Assembly (NCBI RefSeq): GCF_963678635.1
Contig: NC_087062.1
Span: forward strand, 78,803,200 to 78,867,199
Direction of reading: 5' to 3'
Origin: Symsagittifera roscoffensis
Lineage: Eukaryota; Xenacoelomorpha; Acoela; Convolutidae
Length of the DNA stretch: 64,000 nt
Made by a program: the position numbers and the translations under genes. The notes under the pieces are model-generated. The model searched no databases. It had not been told where the DNA came from and saw only the letters and a program-made list of their open reading frames with translations. Shown here piece after piece: positions 44,158 through 54,884 of the stretch; position 1 is the first letter of the stretch; every line of letters begins with the position of its first letter.

Positions 44158-45078
44158 TCAAAAGGTCTTCACGCAATATAGACCTCCACAGACGTGACCT
44201 TCCAGTCCACAGACTTCTGCCAGACAGCTACCAGGTTTGACCCAGTCCTCTGGTCCCCAGCCAGGCAACTCTACTGTGTCCTCTGCGTTGCTCTTAGAGG
44301 CTGTTGTCATCACGTTATAGATGGTCTTAAGATCACGCAGGTTACAGTCTGAATTTAGTTCCCTCTGTACGTCTTGTGTCGCCCGTAATATTGAATCAGC
44401 GTTGGGACTCGGACACAATGATGGTTTCATCAGTTCCCACACTACCATCAAACTCGTTCTCAGCAGTTCGTCTGAGAATCCCAATCCAAATTCTACCCGG
44501 TTGTCCGATTTTGGCACTGAAGGTGCAGTCAGCTTTTCCTCCAAGACTAGTCCCAGCTTGGCCTGCTGATTAGCAGCGCTTTTTATTGTTGCAATTCTCG
44601 ACGTCCAGTATCTTAGCAACACTGCTTGCTCGTAATCAAAGAAGCAATCGCGTATGTCATCATTTAGGAAAGGGTTGTACGCCATCCCTATGATTCCGGG
44701 AAGGTAACTGTAGGACTTCTTCCTGATTGGTCCGCAGTATTCACTGGATTTCGGCAGTGCTCCCATGGATTCTTTAGTGAGCCTCAGCTCTTTGTTTGAG
44801 AATCTCCTTAATTCGTCTATTTTCCTCATGGGTTCTAGTTCTACGGGTTCCTTCATGTTCACTCGCATTGGCTTGCTTTGATGCATATCCAGCAGTGCTA
44901 GCAAGAGCAAGGCTTTCGTCGCTCGTACATCGCCTTCCTTTAGCATCTTAACAGAGGTGTTCAATGCTGGCACTGACATTTGTTCTATCATGAACCGAAT
45001 GAAACAGAGAGCGTCTCTCCGCCTCGCGCACGCTATTGCCGCTTCCTCTAGGGTTATCAGATCTCTCATGCTCGTCAT
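44158..45078 (-). pseudogene. ORF-X (minus copy), conserved core (306 codons)
   Basis: This is the longest intact piece of ORF-X. It is largely helical, with an RRFSNKEL block equivalent to RRFSNKSF at about 36.5 kb of the plus copy, GMAYNPFL, a DELLRTSL helix and a WVKPGSCL motif near the end. The surrounding pieces lie in other frames (45547-45089 upstream, 44141-43716 downstream). It has no resemblance that I can name to enzymes; it may be a structural or nucleic-acid-binding protein of a mobile element. Confidence 0.55.
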
Positions 45079-45088
45079 TAGGAATACC

Positions 45089-45547
45089 TTATCTTCCTTT
45101 GATTTTTTCCTTTCTTCTCACGTAAGTTACTGCTATCAAAGCGTGTATCTTTGGTGTGGTTCTCATTTCTTCTTCGAAAAACCGTAACACTACCGCTCTC
45201 CATGGAAGGCTCATCAACTGCTCTATCGTTTCTGCATGCATCTCAGACGATACCAGAGTCCCGTATGCTTTCTGCTTCAGGGTGGTGCCTTGCATCATCG
45301 TTTCCAAATAACCTTCCTTGGCACTTTGGTCTTCCAGAGCCATCAGGTGTCCTCTGGCCGAACTTCTGTACTCCAACATCTCCAAGTATCCACTGGCGGG
45401 TTCATCTTTTGATAGAGTATCCGACACTGTCAGTCGGTTATATTCCACTGGGACTAGCTGACCTACAACACTTCCTTTTCCATGGTTCATGGGAGACGGT
45501 TTAAAGTCTTTCATAGTACTCTCCCCACATTGCCTGAGTGTTTCCAT
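45089..45547 (-). pseudogene. ORF-X (minus copy), segment upstream of core
   Basis: 152 codons with a helical, Glu- and Met-rich second half. It is joined to 45078 by a frame change within about 10 bases of the next piece. No domain is recognised; assignment to ORF-X rests on its position and strand. Confidence 0.4.
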
Positions 45548-45680
45548 TTCTAATGTTGCTCCAGTCAGAGTGCGGTCACTCTTCTTGGTCTTTTAACCGG
45601 TTGACTTTATTCCTGCCATGAGATTGGGTGGCACCATCGCTACATCAGTCAGCATCTTGTCTGTGCCAGGCAATCAATCA

Positions 45681-46707
45681 TCACCTTGTCCCAGATCCAT
45701 AGCTTCTTCGACTCGTTTTCTTTTCGCCGAGTTGACAGCTTTTTATCGAGATTTCGGAATCCACCTTTGTCTTTCCCGCCTTCCACAATGTCACCTTGCT
45801 GCCCCGTTTCATCTTCATTTCAATAATCTTGTCAATCACCAGTTTTGACCGCATCGTTCCTTTCCGGGTTCTTGAAGATATACCACTTCTCCTTTGTCTT
45901 CTTGCGGCGTCATCTTGATAGAGAGTTTGCCTCATTTTCGTCAGTGGCTGAGTCGAGCAATAACTCACTCAATCTACCTTCACACTCGTCGAGTTTGTCA
46001 AGGACCTCCCGCATAAGTGGTCGGTTGAGACCTAGTTTCAAAATTGACTGGGTACCGTAGCTCTGAACTACCGTCCAGACCTCTTCCATAAAAGCTACTC
46101 TGTTCAATCTACATCCCGTCCTATTTTCATGGTAGTCCCTGTGGTGCACCTCCCACTCTTCTTCGGGCAACGTTCCCAAGAAAGGTACTCTGACAGCGCC
46201 TTCTGTTCTTCTTCTCCTTGGTGATTCCAAGAGGAGTCTCTTTTCTGTATCTTTAGAATTGCTCGGAGAGCCGTCCTCCGGCAGATTCCGGCTTGTTTCA
46301 ATAAAGGCTGACAGGGGTTTCAGCGTGGAAGTACCCTCGTCTGCTGGCTCAGTAGTTTCTAACGCAGCCGCGCCGCCTTCAAAATCACTGAGGAAATTGA
46401 AATCTAGGCTGGACACTCCTCCTGTCGATGCCTTATTGTCTTCTTTCTCGGCCTGATCGGGTTCCTGTTGCATAGGTTCCACCGATCGACGGCTTCCTCC
46501 CTGCCCATCATCTCCTTTTGGTTTTTTTTTCGAATTTGAGGGCCCTTGATGTTCACTTCTGGCCCCCTCCGGAAATTTCGGTATGACTAGCCTGCCAGCG
46601 GACAGATCTTCTTCCTCTCCATAGATTATTTCGTTCTCCTCATATCCGAAGGGTGCCAGTAAGGTTCTCGTCAGTAGCGTTCCTCCCACCGTTAACTCCG
46701 GCTTCAC
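45681..46707 (-). pseudogene. ORF-X (minus copy), acidic N-terminal part
   Basis: Frame 46707-45910 (265 codons; GTG-like first codon) is acidic and Ser/Pro-rich, then has a helical end. Frame 45968-45681 continues the line with a basic segment. The acidic head parallels 34754-35350 in the plus copy in character, with no clear identity. It directly follows the end of the SGNH-like gene at 46729, so the two may be successive ORFs of one element. Confidence 0.45.
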
Positions 46708-46728
46708 ACTCGTTAAGAACAGGGAGGA

Positions 46729-48004
46729 CTAGGGTAATTCAGCTCTGCCTCTCATCCTCACAGGCGCTAGATCCAGTTTCGCCCATTCTTTGTCAAATCC
46801 CCCAAGCTTCGGAGTCGCTGCGTTGCTTATCCGCCTTCTCGTTGCTTGATCCGTGTAAAAAAATCGCGCATGCTGCAACACTGCGGCATTTCTGCCTACA
46901 AAACACGAATCCATCGTTTCCAAGAATTTCACCACTCTCCTTTCATTGCTCTCAAACGCTCTCAACCTAGGAGTTTGCACTACGGAGACTGCTCCGTGCA
47001 ACATCCTTCTTATCAGAGGGAATTCAGGGATTTCCTATGGCAACTTCTTGTAATCAACCCAACCTTTCGTCTCTTCTCTCACCTTGTGGTATGCCGCAGT
47101 GAGTCGAGGAGTTCTCGTGATCTCGCCATTTGTCTTGTCATAGAGCCTTAGGTTCCAGAGCTTTGGGAATACCTCAATGTGCCCTCTGTTCACTTCTCCC
47201 ATGCGATCACTGCTCCGATATCTTGGCAATCAACAGATCTTCGCTCATGAGTTCTCACAATACGTGCTGCTCACACCAATTCAGCGCACTCCCGTCCACT
47301 GCTGATATGAGGTTCAGGTGCAGCACCGACCTCCTGTTTGCTTCCACCTTAACATCAGGGAACGCAAACGTGACTGCTGGTCCGTATATGACTTTCACGA
47401 ACTCCGTGGCTCCTCTGATTAACGCTAAGGGATCCGTCCTCATAGCTAAGCTCAGATCAGTTAGCAGGGGCATGTCCCCAACAAGTCGTCGCACGTCTTC
47501 CTCCCTCTGGATTGTTTCATCATCTCCTGTTCCAAAGCGATTCTGCTGCACGAGGTACTGGATAAGAGTATAACTCAAATCTCTTATCTTATTTGAGGAA
47601 TCCGTAGCTCGCTTCACGTCGAACTTCCTTACATTCTCTCTCATCAGCTCTGGGTAGCGCGTCGAATTTATCAGCCCTCCCAAGTTTCCATGCGTTATTG
47701 CAATCAACGTTAGAAGTCTATCTAATCGCAAGTTTTCAATTGCTTCGGTGAGCAGTACAACCGGTCCTTTCACAAAGTTTTCTGCTCCATACGTCACGAA
47801 CAAGGCTAGTAGTTCAACGATCGATACTTCCACTACTGCTTGGAGGAATTCCTTTACCAAATATCGAGAAATTGCTGGGTAATTTTTCGCCAAGAAGGAC
47901 GCGGTCCATTCGGCTCCTAGCCGTTCCAGCATGCTATCAGTCCTGTCAAAGCCTTCTTCCCCCTCACTTTCTGGGTCCAGACAGCTTCCAGGGTAACTTG
48001 GCAC
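46729..48004 (-). pseudogene. SGNH-like large gene, C-terminal third (copy 1 locus)
   Basis: Frames 48004-47255 (249 codons), 47229-47035 and 47004-46729 follow one another in the same strand with small frame changes. The product is helical: LVKEFLQAVVEVSIVELLALFV, then a Leu-rich THGNLGGLINSTRYPELM block, a QQNRFG...IQREEDVRRLVG block, and a conserved SAVDGSALNWCEQ. No family is recognised for this part. Bases 47439-48004 belong to the tandem duplication; the stretch 46729-47438 is present once. Confidence 0.5.
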
Positions 48005-48057
48005 ACTCAGCTGATTTCGGCTGATTTCTCTTCATTATTTTCGGCCAAGTTCACCTC

Positions 48058-48837
48058 CTACACTAAATAGGCATGGATCTTCTTGATCATTACTGGGCCT
48101 TGCTCGAAAGCATCCGTTCCCACTGCTGCTATCCGAGGGGTTAAGTGCAGCCACTGGTTAGCCTCTGGTTTTGTCCTTAAAACCATCGCTTCCCAGTGAG
48201 CTCTGGTCTCTTTGGAGTTGTTTCGCCTCTCTCCTTCCTCTCTTACTTCCATTCCTCGGAACCATAAACCGTTTGACGTCGCTACGGTTACTCGATGGTC
48301 ATCGTCAATTCCTGTCTTCAATTTAAGTTGTCTACTGATGTTGGATAGTTCCAATCCCAGTACTTCGTCCAATACTAGCATGTGTAGTGAATGGTTCTTG
48401 AATCCTCTCATCGCATTCGAGATGTCTGACCACACCGCAAGTAATTCAGCTCTGAGTGGCCTCAGATTCTCAATCTCATTTTTTCTTTCCGAGAGCAAAG
48501 TCACAATCGCATACACGAACTTCAGTCACTCCGGGAGATGTGAATATCCCGGGGACAGTGCAAACACTCCTCTCGGTGTTATTTTAGTGAAGGCACCCTC
48601 TTTCAGGGTATCCTCCACTTCACCCATTGACGCGAGGATGTCTTTTATAGCTGGCCATACAGCGGCTTCGGCTGTCGTAGGCTCTCTGAGTCTGTTCAGG
48701 AAACATCTGCTGTGTAGATGGTCATTGATGCCAGCGAACACAATTTTAATTGGGTTCATATCTGTCTGCCTTTGCACTCCGATCGCCATCGACACGGATT
48801 GTGTTAGGTACAGGTCGACCGCTGCCAACATTATCAC
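48058..48837 (-). pseudogene. SGNH-like large gene, copy 1: GxND-containing domain
   Basis: Frames 48837-48526 and 48516-48058 carry a compact domain with the strand KIVFA followed by GINDH (residues 36-40 of the first piece). A beta-strand followed by GxND is block III of SGNH/GDSL hydrolases. The expected later Asp-x-x-His is not seen within this piece. A TGA and shift near 48520 separates the pieces. The downstream half (LDEVLGLELSN, ETRAHWEAMVLRTKPEANQW) has no known match. Hydrolase relationship is an inference from short motifs. Confidence 0.45.
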
Positions 48838-48838
48838 A

Positions 48839-49355
48839 TCAGAGAGAATTGGAGGTATATAAGAAGTCTGAACTCGCGACTATCATGATCTTGGCCTTCC
48901 TCATTTCTGCCTTGTCATATGCAGCAAAGATGGTCTCATCTTTCTTTATCGCCTTCAACCCACTGTATATCTGAACATCACCTTCCTGATTCACTTGTTT
49001 CGGGTACGCTCTTTCTTTCACATGGCCTTGGGGGTGCTTTCACCTGCCTGAACATCTTCACATTATGTCCAATCGGCGCCCTTGTCGTCAGGAATTTTCC
49101 ATGTCTCTCTCCTCGTTTTCCTTCGTCATGATTCAGTTTCACGTCTTGTAACGGTCTTGCATTCACTGGACCCATTGTATTGTTCGAGGGCAGTCCCTCT
49201 AGATCGTCAAACCTCAAGGCAGTTGTAGAGCTGAAGTTTATGCCAGCAGCTATTAACCAGTCCACGCCTGTTATTGAGTGCAGTCGGTTGACAAACAATC
49301 TCGCTCCGTTCAACATCCTCATGGCATCTGCTGCAAAGCTCACCCTCTGTTTCAT
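48839..49355 (-). pseudogene. SGNH-like large gene, copy 1: linker domain
   Basis: Frames 49355-48978 and 49021-48839 overlap and lie between the DGIHFD block and the GINDH block. They contain ITGVDWLIAAGINFSS, a Asn/Pro-rich linker and an AKIMIVASSDFL strand. The same unit occurs unbroken in copy 2 (52408-51884), which shows copy 1 suffered a one-base change near 49020. Confidence 0.45.
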
Positions 49356-49590
49356 CAGATCATCCTTGTATATGTGTCAGGGAGAAGGTATGGGCCTCGA
49401 CCACATCAGAGAGCTCCTGTTTGGGCGTCGCTCCTCTCGACTGGTGCTCATCGTCTCTGATCTCGTATCCAATCGCTGGTCGTTTCCGCTGTCGGTTTGA
49501 CAGGCCCTAATCTTCGTCTAGGATTGATGGTTCTTCTCAAGGGCGCTTCCCCCAATCGATCTTGTACATCCAATTTTTTGGCCTGGCTCG

Positions 49591-50480
49591 CTAGAGCTTT
49601 GCGGCCTGTAGGTCGTCACGCCTGGACCGTTCCAAATGTGTTTCTAGGTTAGGAGGCACAAAGGTTGAAATTTTCGGTTTATTCGACATTTCTTCCTTCT
49701 TCAGCACTCCCGTGTCAAAGAGTTCTACTTCCATTTCATCTAATCGCTCATGGAAGACTCTGTTCAACCAGGCTTGTCCCTCGATGCTATCAAAGTGGAT
49801 GCCGTCAGTAGTCAGTCTGGCCTGATCCATAGCTCTCAGCTCGTGCTCAATATCCAAAAGGATCATCCGTCCAGCATTCCAACTCGCAAGACTCCTTAGG
49901 ATGTTGTTCCACCTGATTGATCCTTCATTATGTCTCCTCCCTGTTGCTGTCAACGTTTTCGTGCTCATGGGTACAGTGCAGAATGTCCCACGAGGAATGT
50001 CCCTTGCAGGTATCACTTTTTCTACGGCTGTTTCTTGTTGCATATTTCTTCACCCTGCTTCTTGTTGCAGTCTTCAAACAACTTCTTCCACATGTCCTTC
50101 TTCTATACTGAGCATGGTCTTGGTCATCTCGTCCAGCTCTTTTCGAGTCTTCTCCAGTTGTTCTAGCGTCCCATTGAGATCTTGCATAGTCTCGTTCGTT
50201 TGAACTTCCTCTTCTACTCTCGCCCTCTGTGGTGGCACAGCTACTCTCAGTGGTGAACTAGACGAAGCAGCCTCGCTGTTCATTTCCTGATGCATCCTCC
50301 TCAGTCCAGCCTTAGGCTTGGTGGGCAAAGGCATCTCACCTGGTTGGTAGGTCCTTGAACTTCCCAATCCAGGCTCATTCGCCAAGTCACTCCCTGAGAG
50401 AACCCCAGTTTCTCCACCTCATCACTCTCATGTTCGGGCGGTCTAGTACTCCTCTTTCTCCATATGCTGCCATCATTAAG
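49591..50480 (-). pseudogene. SGNH-like large gene, copy 1: coiled coil and DGIHFD block
   Basis: Frames 50385-50074 and 50043-49591. The first is Pro/Ser-rich, then a coiled coil (LEQLEKTRKELDEM). The second contains NNILRSL, a hydrophobic MILLDIEHELRA strand-helix and TTDGIHFDSIEGQAWLNRVF. DGxHFD...G...N is the block V signature of SGNH hydrolases (catalytic Asp-x-x-His). The upstream GDS nucleophile block is not visible, so activity is doubtful. A frame change near 50050-50090 separates the pieces. Confidence 0.5.
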
Positions 50481-50641
50481 ACTTGGAGCTAATGTCGCCT
50501 TGGAGCTCATAGCTAAGCTCAGATCAGTTAGCAGGGGCATGCCCCCAACAAGTCGTCGCACGTCTTCCTCCCTCTGGATTGTTTCATCCTCTGCTGTTCC
50601 AAAACGATTCTGCTGCAGGAGGTACTGGATAAGAGTATAAC

Positions 50642-50977
50642 TCAAATCTTATTTGAGGAATCCGTAGCTCGCTTCACGTCGAACTTCCTTACATTCTCTC
50701 TCATCAGCTCTGGGTAGCGCGTCGAATTTATCAGCCCTCCCAAGTTTCCATGCGTTATTGCAATCAACGTTAGAAGTCTATCTAATCGCAAGTTTTGAAT
50801 TGCTTCGGTGAGCAGTACAACCGGTCCTTTCACAAAGTTCACGAACAAGGCTAGTAGTTCAACGATCGATACTTCCACTACTGCTTGGAGGAATTCCTTT
50901 ACCAAATATCGAGAAAATGTTGGGTATTTTTTCATCAAGAAGGACGCGGTCCATCCGGCTCCTAGCCCTACCAGCAT
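50642..50977 (-). pseudogene. SGNH-like large gene, copy 2: C-terminal helical part
   Basis: Copy of 47.6-47.93 kb, with a 12-base deletion in the LALFV region. It ends at the frame break just before the duplication junction at about 50.5 kb, so the rest of the C terminus is missing in this unit. Confidence 0.5.
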
Positions 50978-51207
50978 GCTATCAGTACTGTCAAAGCCTT
51001 CTTCCCCCTAACTTTCTGGGTCCAGAAAGCTTCCAGGGTAACTTGGCACACTCAGCTGATTTCGGCTGATTTCTCTTCAGCATTTTCGGCCAAGTTCACC
51101 TCCTTCACTAAATAGGCATGGATTTTCTTGATCATTACTGGGCCTTGCTCGAAAGCATCCGCTCCCAATGCTGCTATCCAAGGGGATAAGTGCAGCCACT
51201 GGTTAGC

Positions 51208-51882
51208 CTATGGTTTTGTCCTTAAAACCATCGCTTCCCAGTGAGCTCTGGTCTCTTTGGAGTTGTTTCTCCTCTCTCCTTCCTCTCTTACTTCCATTCC
51301 TCGGAACCATAAATCGTTTGACATCGCTACGATTACTCGATGGTCATCGTTAATTCCTGGCTTCAATTTAAGTTGTCTACTGAAGTTGGATAGTTCCAAT
51401 CCCAGTACTTCATCCAAAACTAGCATGTGTAGTGAATGGTCCTTGAATCCTCTCATCGCATTCGAGATGTCTGACCACACCGCAGGTAATTCAGCTCTGA
51501 GTGGCCTCAGATTCTCAATCTCATATTTCCTTTCCGAGAGCAAAGCCACAATCGCATACACGAACTTCAGTCCCTCCAGGAGATGTGCATGTCCCGGGGA
51601 CAGTGCAAACACTCCTCTCGGTGTTATTTTAGTGAAGGCACCTTTTTTCAGGGTATCCTCCACTTCAACCATTGACGCGAGGATGTCTTTTATAGCTGGC
51701 CATACAGCGGCTTTGGCTGTCGTAGGCTCTCTGAGTCTGTTCAGGAAACATCTGCTGTGTAGATGGTCATTGATGCCAGCGAACACAATTTTAATTGGGT
51801 TCATATCTGTCTGCCTTTGCACTCCGATCGCCATCGACACGGATTGTGTTAGGTACAGGTCGACCGCTGCCAACATTATCAC
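51208..51882 (-). pseudogene. SGNH-like large gene, copy 2: GxND-containing domain (unbroken)
   Basis: 224 codons in a single frame corresponding to the two broken frames of copy 1 (48058-48837). It has IKIVFAGINDHLHSR at residues 30-44, then a helical, Leu-rich half with LVLDEVLGLELSNF and ETRAHWEAMVLRTKP. The GxND pattern after a hydrophobic strand resembles SGNH block III. It is followed by a stop at about 51208; the next piece is 50977-50642. Confidence 0.5.
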
Positions 51883-51883
51883 A

Positions 51884-52408
51884 TCAGAGAGAATATGAGG
51901 TATGTAAGAAGTCTGAACTCACGACTATCATGATCTTGGCCTTCCTCATTTCTGCCTTGTCATATGCAGCAAAGATGGTCTCATCTTTCTTTATCGCCTT
52001 CAACCCACTGTATATCTGAACATCACCTTCCTGATTCACTTGTTTCGGGTACGCTCTTTCTTTCACATGGCCTGGGGGTGCTTTCACCTGCCTGAACATC
52101 TTCACATTATGACCAATCGGCGCCCTTGTCGTCAGGAATTTTCCATGTCTCTCTCCTCGTTTTCCTTCGTCATGATTCAGTTTCACGTCTTGTAACGGTC
52201 TTGCATTCACTGGACCCATTGTATTGTTCGAGGGCAGTCCCTCTAGATCGTCAAACCTCAAGGCAGTTGTAGAGCTGAAGTTTATGCCAGCAGCTATTAA
52301 CCAGTCCACGCCTGTTATTGAGTGCAGTCGGTTGACAAACAATCTCGCTCCGTTCAACATCCTCATGGCATCTGCTGCAAAGCTCACCGTCTGAATATTC
52401 AGTTTCAT
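51884..52408 (-). pseudogene. SGNH-like large gene, copy 2: linker domain
   Basis: 174 codons, uninterrupted. The ITGVDWLIAAGINFSS, NARPLQDVKLNHDEGKRG and AEMRKAKIMIVVSSDFL segments are all present. The last strand leads, with a frame change at 51882/51884, into the SD-VIMLAAVDLYL start of the next piece. Confidence 0.5.
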
Positions 52409-52699
52409 CAGATCATCCTTGTATATGTGTCAGGGAGAAGGTATGGGCCTCGACCACATCAGAGAGCTCCTGTTTGGGCGTCGCTCCTCTCGACTGGTGC
52501 TCATCGTCTCTGATCTCGTATCCAATCGCTGGTCGTTTCCGCTGTCGGGTTGACAGACCGTAATCTTCGTCTAGGATTGATGGTTCTTCTCAAGGACGCT
52601 TCCCCAATCGATCTTGTACGTCCTTTTTTGCCCTGGCTCGCTAGAGCTTTGCGGCCTGTAGGTCGTCACGCCTGGACCGTTCCCAAACGTGTTTCTAGG

Positions 52700-53387
52700 T
52701 TAGGAGGCACCAAGGTTGAAATTTTCGGTTTTAATCGACGTTTCTTCCTTCTTCAGCACTCCCGTGTCAAAGAGTTCTACTTCCATTTCATCTAATCGCT
52801 CATGGAAGACTCTGTTCAACCAGGCTTGTCCCTCGATGCTATCAAAGTGGATGCCGTCAGTAGTCAGTCTGGCCTGATCCAAAGCTCTCAGTTCTTGCTC
52901 AATATCCATGAGGATCATCCGTCCAGCAGTGCGACTCGCAAGACTCCTTAGGATGTTGTTCCAACTGATTGATCCTTCATTATGTCTCCTCCCTGTTGCT
53001 GTCAACATTCTCGTGCTCATTGGTACAGTGCAGAATGTCCCAAGAGGAATATCCCTTGCAGGTATCACTTTTTCTACGGCTGTCGTTAACGACAGACGCT
53101 CCGATCGCTGCTTGTATTCTCGCCTTAAGCTCTCTATTTCTTCACCCTGCTTCTTGTTGCAGTCTTCAAACAACTTCTTCCACATGTCCTTATCTTCTTC
53201 TATACTGAGCATGGTCTTGGTCATCTCGTCCAGCTCTTTTCGAGTCTTCTCCAGTTCTTCTAGCGTCCCATTGAGATCTAGACGAAGCAGCCTCGCTGTT
53301 CATTTCCTGATGCAACCTCCTCAGTCCAGGCTTAGGCTTGGTGGGCAAAGGCATCTCACCTGGTTGGTAGGTCCTTGAACTTCCCAA
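52700..53387 (-). pseudogene. SGNH-like large gene, copy 2: coiled coil and DGIHFD block
   Basis: Frame 53224-52700 carries the coiled coil (KLFEDCNKKQGEEIESLRREY) and, like copy 1, the NNILRSL and TTDGIHFDSIEGQAWLNRVF blocks with a Leu/Glu-rich end. The Pro/Lys-rich frame 53387-53190 precedes it. Between coiled coil and the catalytic-like block the canonical first half of an SGNH domain seems missing. Confidence 0.5.
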
Positions 53388-53402
53388 TCCAGGCTCATTC
53401 GC

Positions 53403-53687
53403 CTAGTCACTCCCTGAGAGAGCCCCGTTTCTCCACCTCATCAATCTCATGTTCGGGCTGTCTAGTACTCCTTTTTCTCCATATGCTGCCATCAATAAGA
53501 GTTCCGTGGGGCGGTCCCCACGGTTATCATGTTCGAAGATGTTTATCAAGGCGGTCAGCAACATGACTAACTCTGGGTCCTCCAGAGCAAAGTCTCGATC
53601 CATTAGCCTCCGATAGATCGCATCTACCATCGCTCCTACATATTCCCCCGCCAGGTCCATCAGTTTGTCCAAGTTGAAGTTATCCAT
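53403..53687 (-). pseudogene. SGNH-like large gene, N terminus
   Basis: An ATG at 53687 begins a 94-residue helical segment (LDKLMDLAGEYVGAMVDAIYRRL, then acidic and Leu-rich). It precedes the Pro/Ser-rich part of copy 2 and is not duplicated beyond 53499, so it is the likely true start of the gene. No signal peptide. Confidence 0.5.
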
Positions 53688-54066
53688 TCTCTTTCAGGTT
53701 TGATTCTGTTATGGATTCAATGATTTGAACTCAAGTGAGTAATTAAACGATCAATCAGGATCTAGAAAAGAGGTCACGAATATCACACTTGTCAGTCTTA
53801 CACTAGTTTCTTGTTAAACTTTATTTAAAACAGTCATATAAAAAAGGTTTTGATCCTAAAAATTAGAAAAATCATTCAGTTTCTAAAATTTTGGAATTCG
53901 ACCTAAGATTGGACAGTCCAAATTTTGGATATTTTCCTAAGATCGTCATTCAGTTGCTCATGGTCAGTAACTTCTTCTTGCCCATAGTCTAAATAACATA
54001 ACACATAACATAACATAACACACGTATAGTATGACGCCCTCCTGCATGCCACCTAAACTCAGCCTA
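53688..54066. other. Non-coding spacer with ATAACAC microsatellite
   Basis: About 380 bases separate the SGNH-like gene from the macro-like ORF. An ATAACAC/ATAACAT array lies at 53992-54023. No LTR end or polyadenylation pattern could be fixed. Confidence 0.45.
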
Positions 54067-54090
54067 TACTTAAGTAATATTACTTAAGTA
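54067..54090. repeat. Perfect 24-bp palindrome
   Basis: The half-site TACTTAAGTAAT is followed exactly by its complement. It overlaps the last codons and stop of the macro-like ORF. Confidence 0.85.
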
Positions 54091-54884
54091 AGTATACTTG
54101 TATATTAGTATCACATAAAATTGCGTGTATCAGTGCGTACAGCTCCCGTGGATGCAGTCGTCCTCTGTTCCGATTGTACACTGGAAGCGAAAGCTCCTTC
54201 CTTTCCCTTTCCACGAGGAAGTCTCTCAATCTCGTCAAGGACAAGACTAGGTTTTCCGGGTCCACGTGCCGCTTCTCCGTCGCCCTCGTCACCAAGAAGC
54301 ATAAGTACTTTCCCGGTATCTGTGACGCCGTCGGAGGCAAGGCTGCTACGCCCCCTATTCCTGGTCTTTGCTTCCAAAGGAATTCTATGTTTTTATATTC
54401 TCTCTTAAAATCCGCTGCTAACGCTGTTTTAAAACTCATGTCTGCTGTGATTGTTATCGCACATGTTCTATTTGTGAATCTGAAATCGCTATCTGTTAGT
54501 ACAATGCTACTTGAATATTCATATGGTAAGTTGAAATTTGACTCAACTACCCTCCCGATGTCCGGTTTGTTAGAGTCCTCGCCTGTTTCGGCTTCTAAAT
54601 CTCCTGTCTCTCTTGCTATTCTTAAATTTTTTCTTAATAAATTTTCAGAGTGGTTAAGTCCTACCCCCACTCTCCGGACAAAAATATCCATCGACTGTCC
54701 CGTCGATCGCATACCGGTTATCAAGTCGAGATTGGAAGCCGGAATGAGTAGTCGCCCTTCCTGTGCAGCCCAGGAAGGATCTTCTCTTTCGATTTTCACG
54801 TTCTACATATTGAATCGCGACACTGGTCTCCTTTGGGTCCGACGTCATTTCGTTCAGCCACTCCAAGACACGCAGATTCGTCAA
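54080..54884 (-). pseudogene. Macro-domain-like protein at the 3' end of the second Ty3/gypsy element
   Basis: The 239-codon frame 54799-54080 matches, in its second half, the pattern of Poa1p-like macro domains, which bind ADP-ribose or remove its phosphate. TCAITITADMSF (residues 112-123) stands where these have VTAD-M; RPGIGGVAAL (145-154) matches the phosphate loop; KYLCFLVTRAT (164-174) the central strand; and a LSLPVYNRNRGRL block (203-215) the second ligand loop, ending QVYL. Upstream frame 54884-54654 gives the linker through a shift. It sits after IN, where errantivirus env would be. The Asp of the ITAD strand is present; activity cannot be judged. Confidence 0.6.

Larger units (their letters stand above)
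47439..50480. repeat. ~3.04-kb tandem duplication, unit 1
   Basis: It begins CTCATAGCTAAGCTCAGATC at 47439 and ends at about 50480 (CATATGCTGCCATCA). Offset to unit 2 is 3,067 bases at the left end and 3,019 at the right, so indels total about 48 bases. Sequence identity is high throughout, so the duplication is much younger than the ORF-X divergence. Confidence 0.9.
50506..53499. repeat. ~2.99-kb tandem duplication, unit 2
   Basis: It follows unit 1 after about 25 bases. It differs by small indels: it lacks about 45 bases around 53276 relative to unit 1, but carries about 50 bases near 53090-53140 that unit 1 lacks. Confidence 0.9.

Noticed and set aside
51257-51898. 213-codon plus-strand ORF (and the similar 48212-48862)
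   Set aside because: Complement shadows of the minus-strand SGNH-like gene; Ser/Leu-rich without domain signs.
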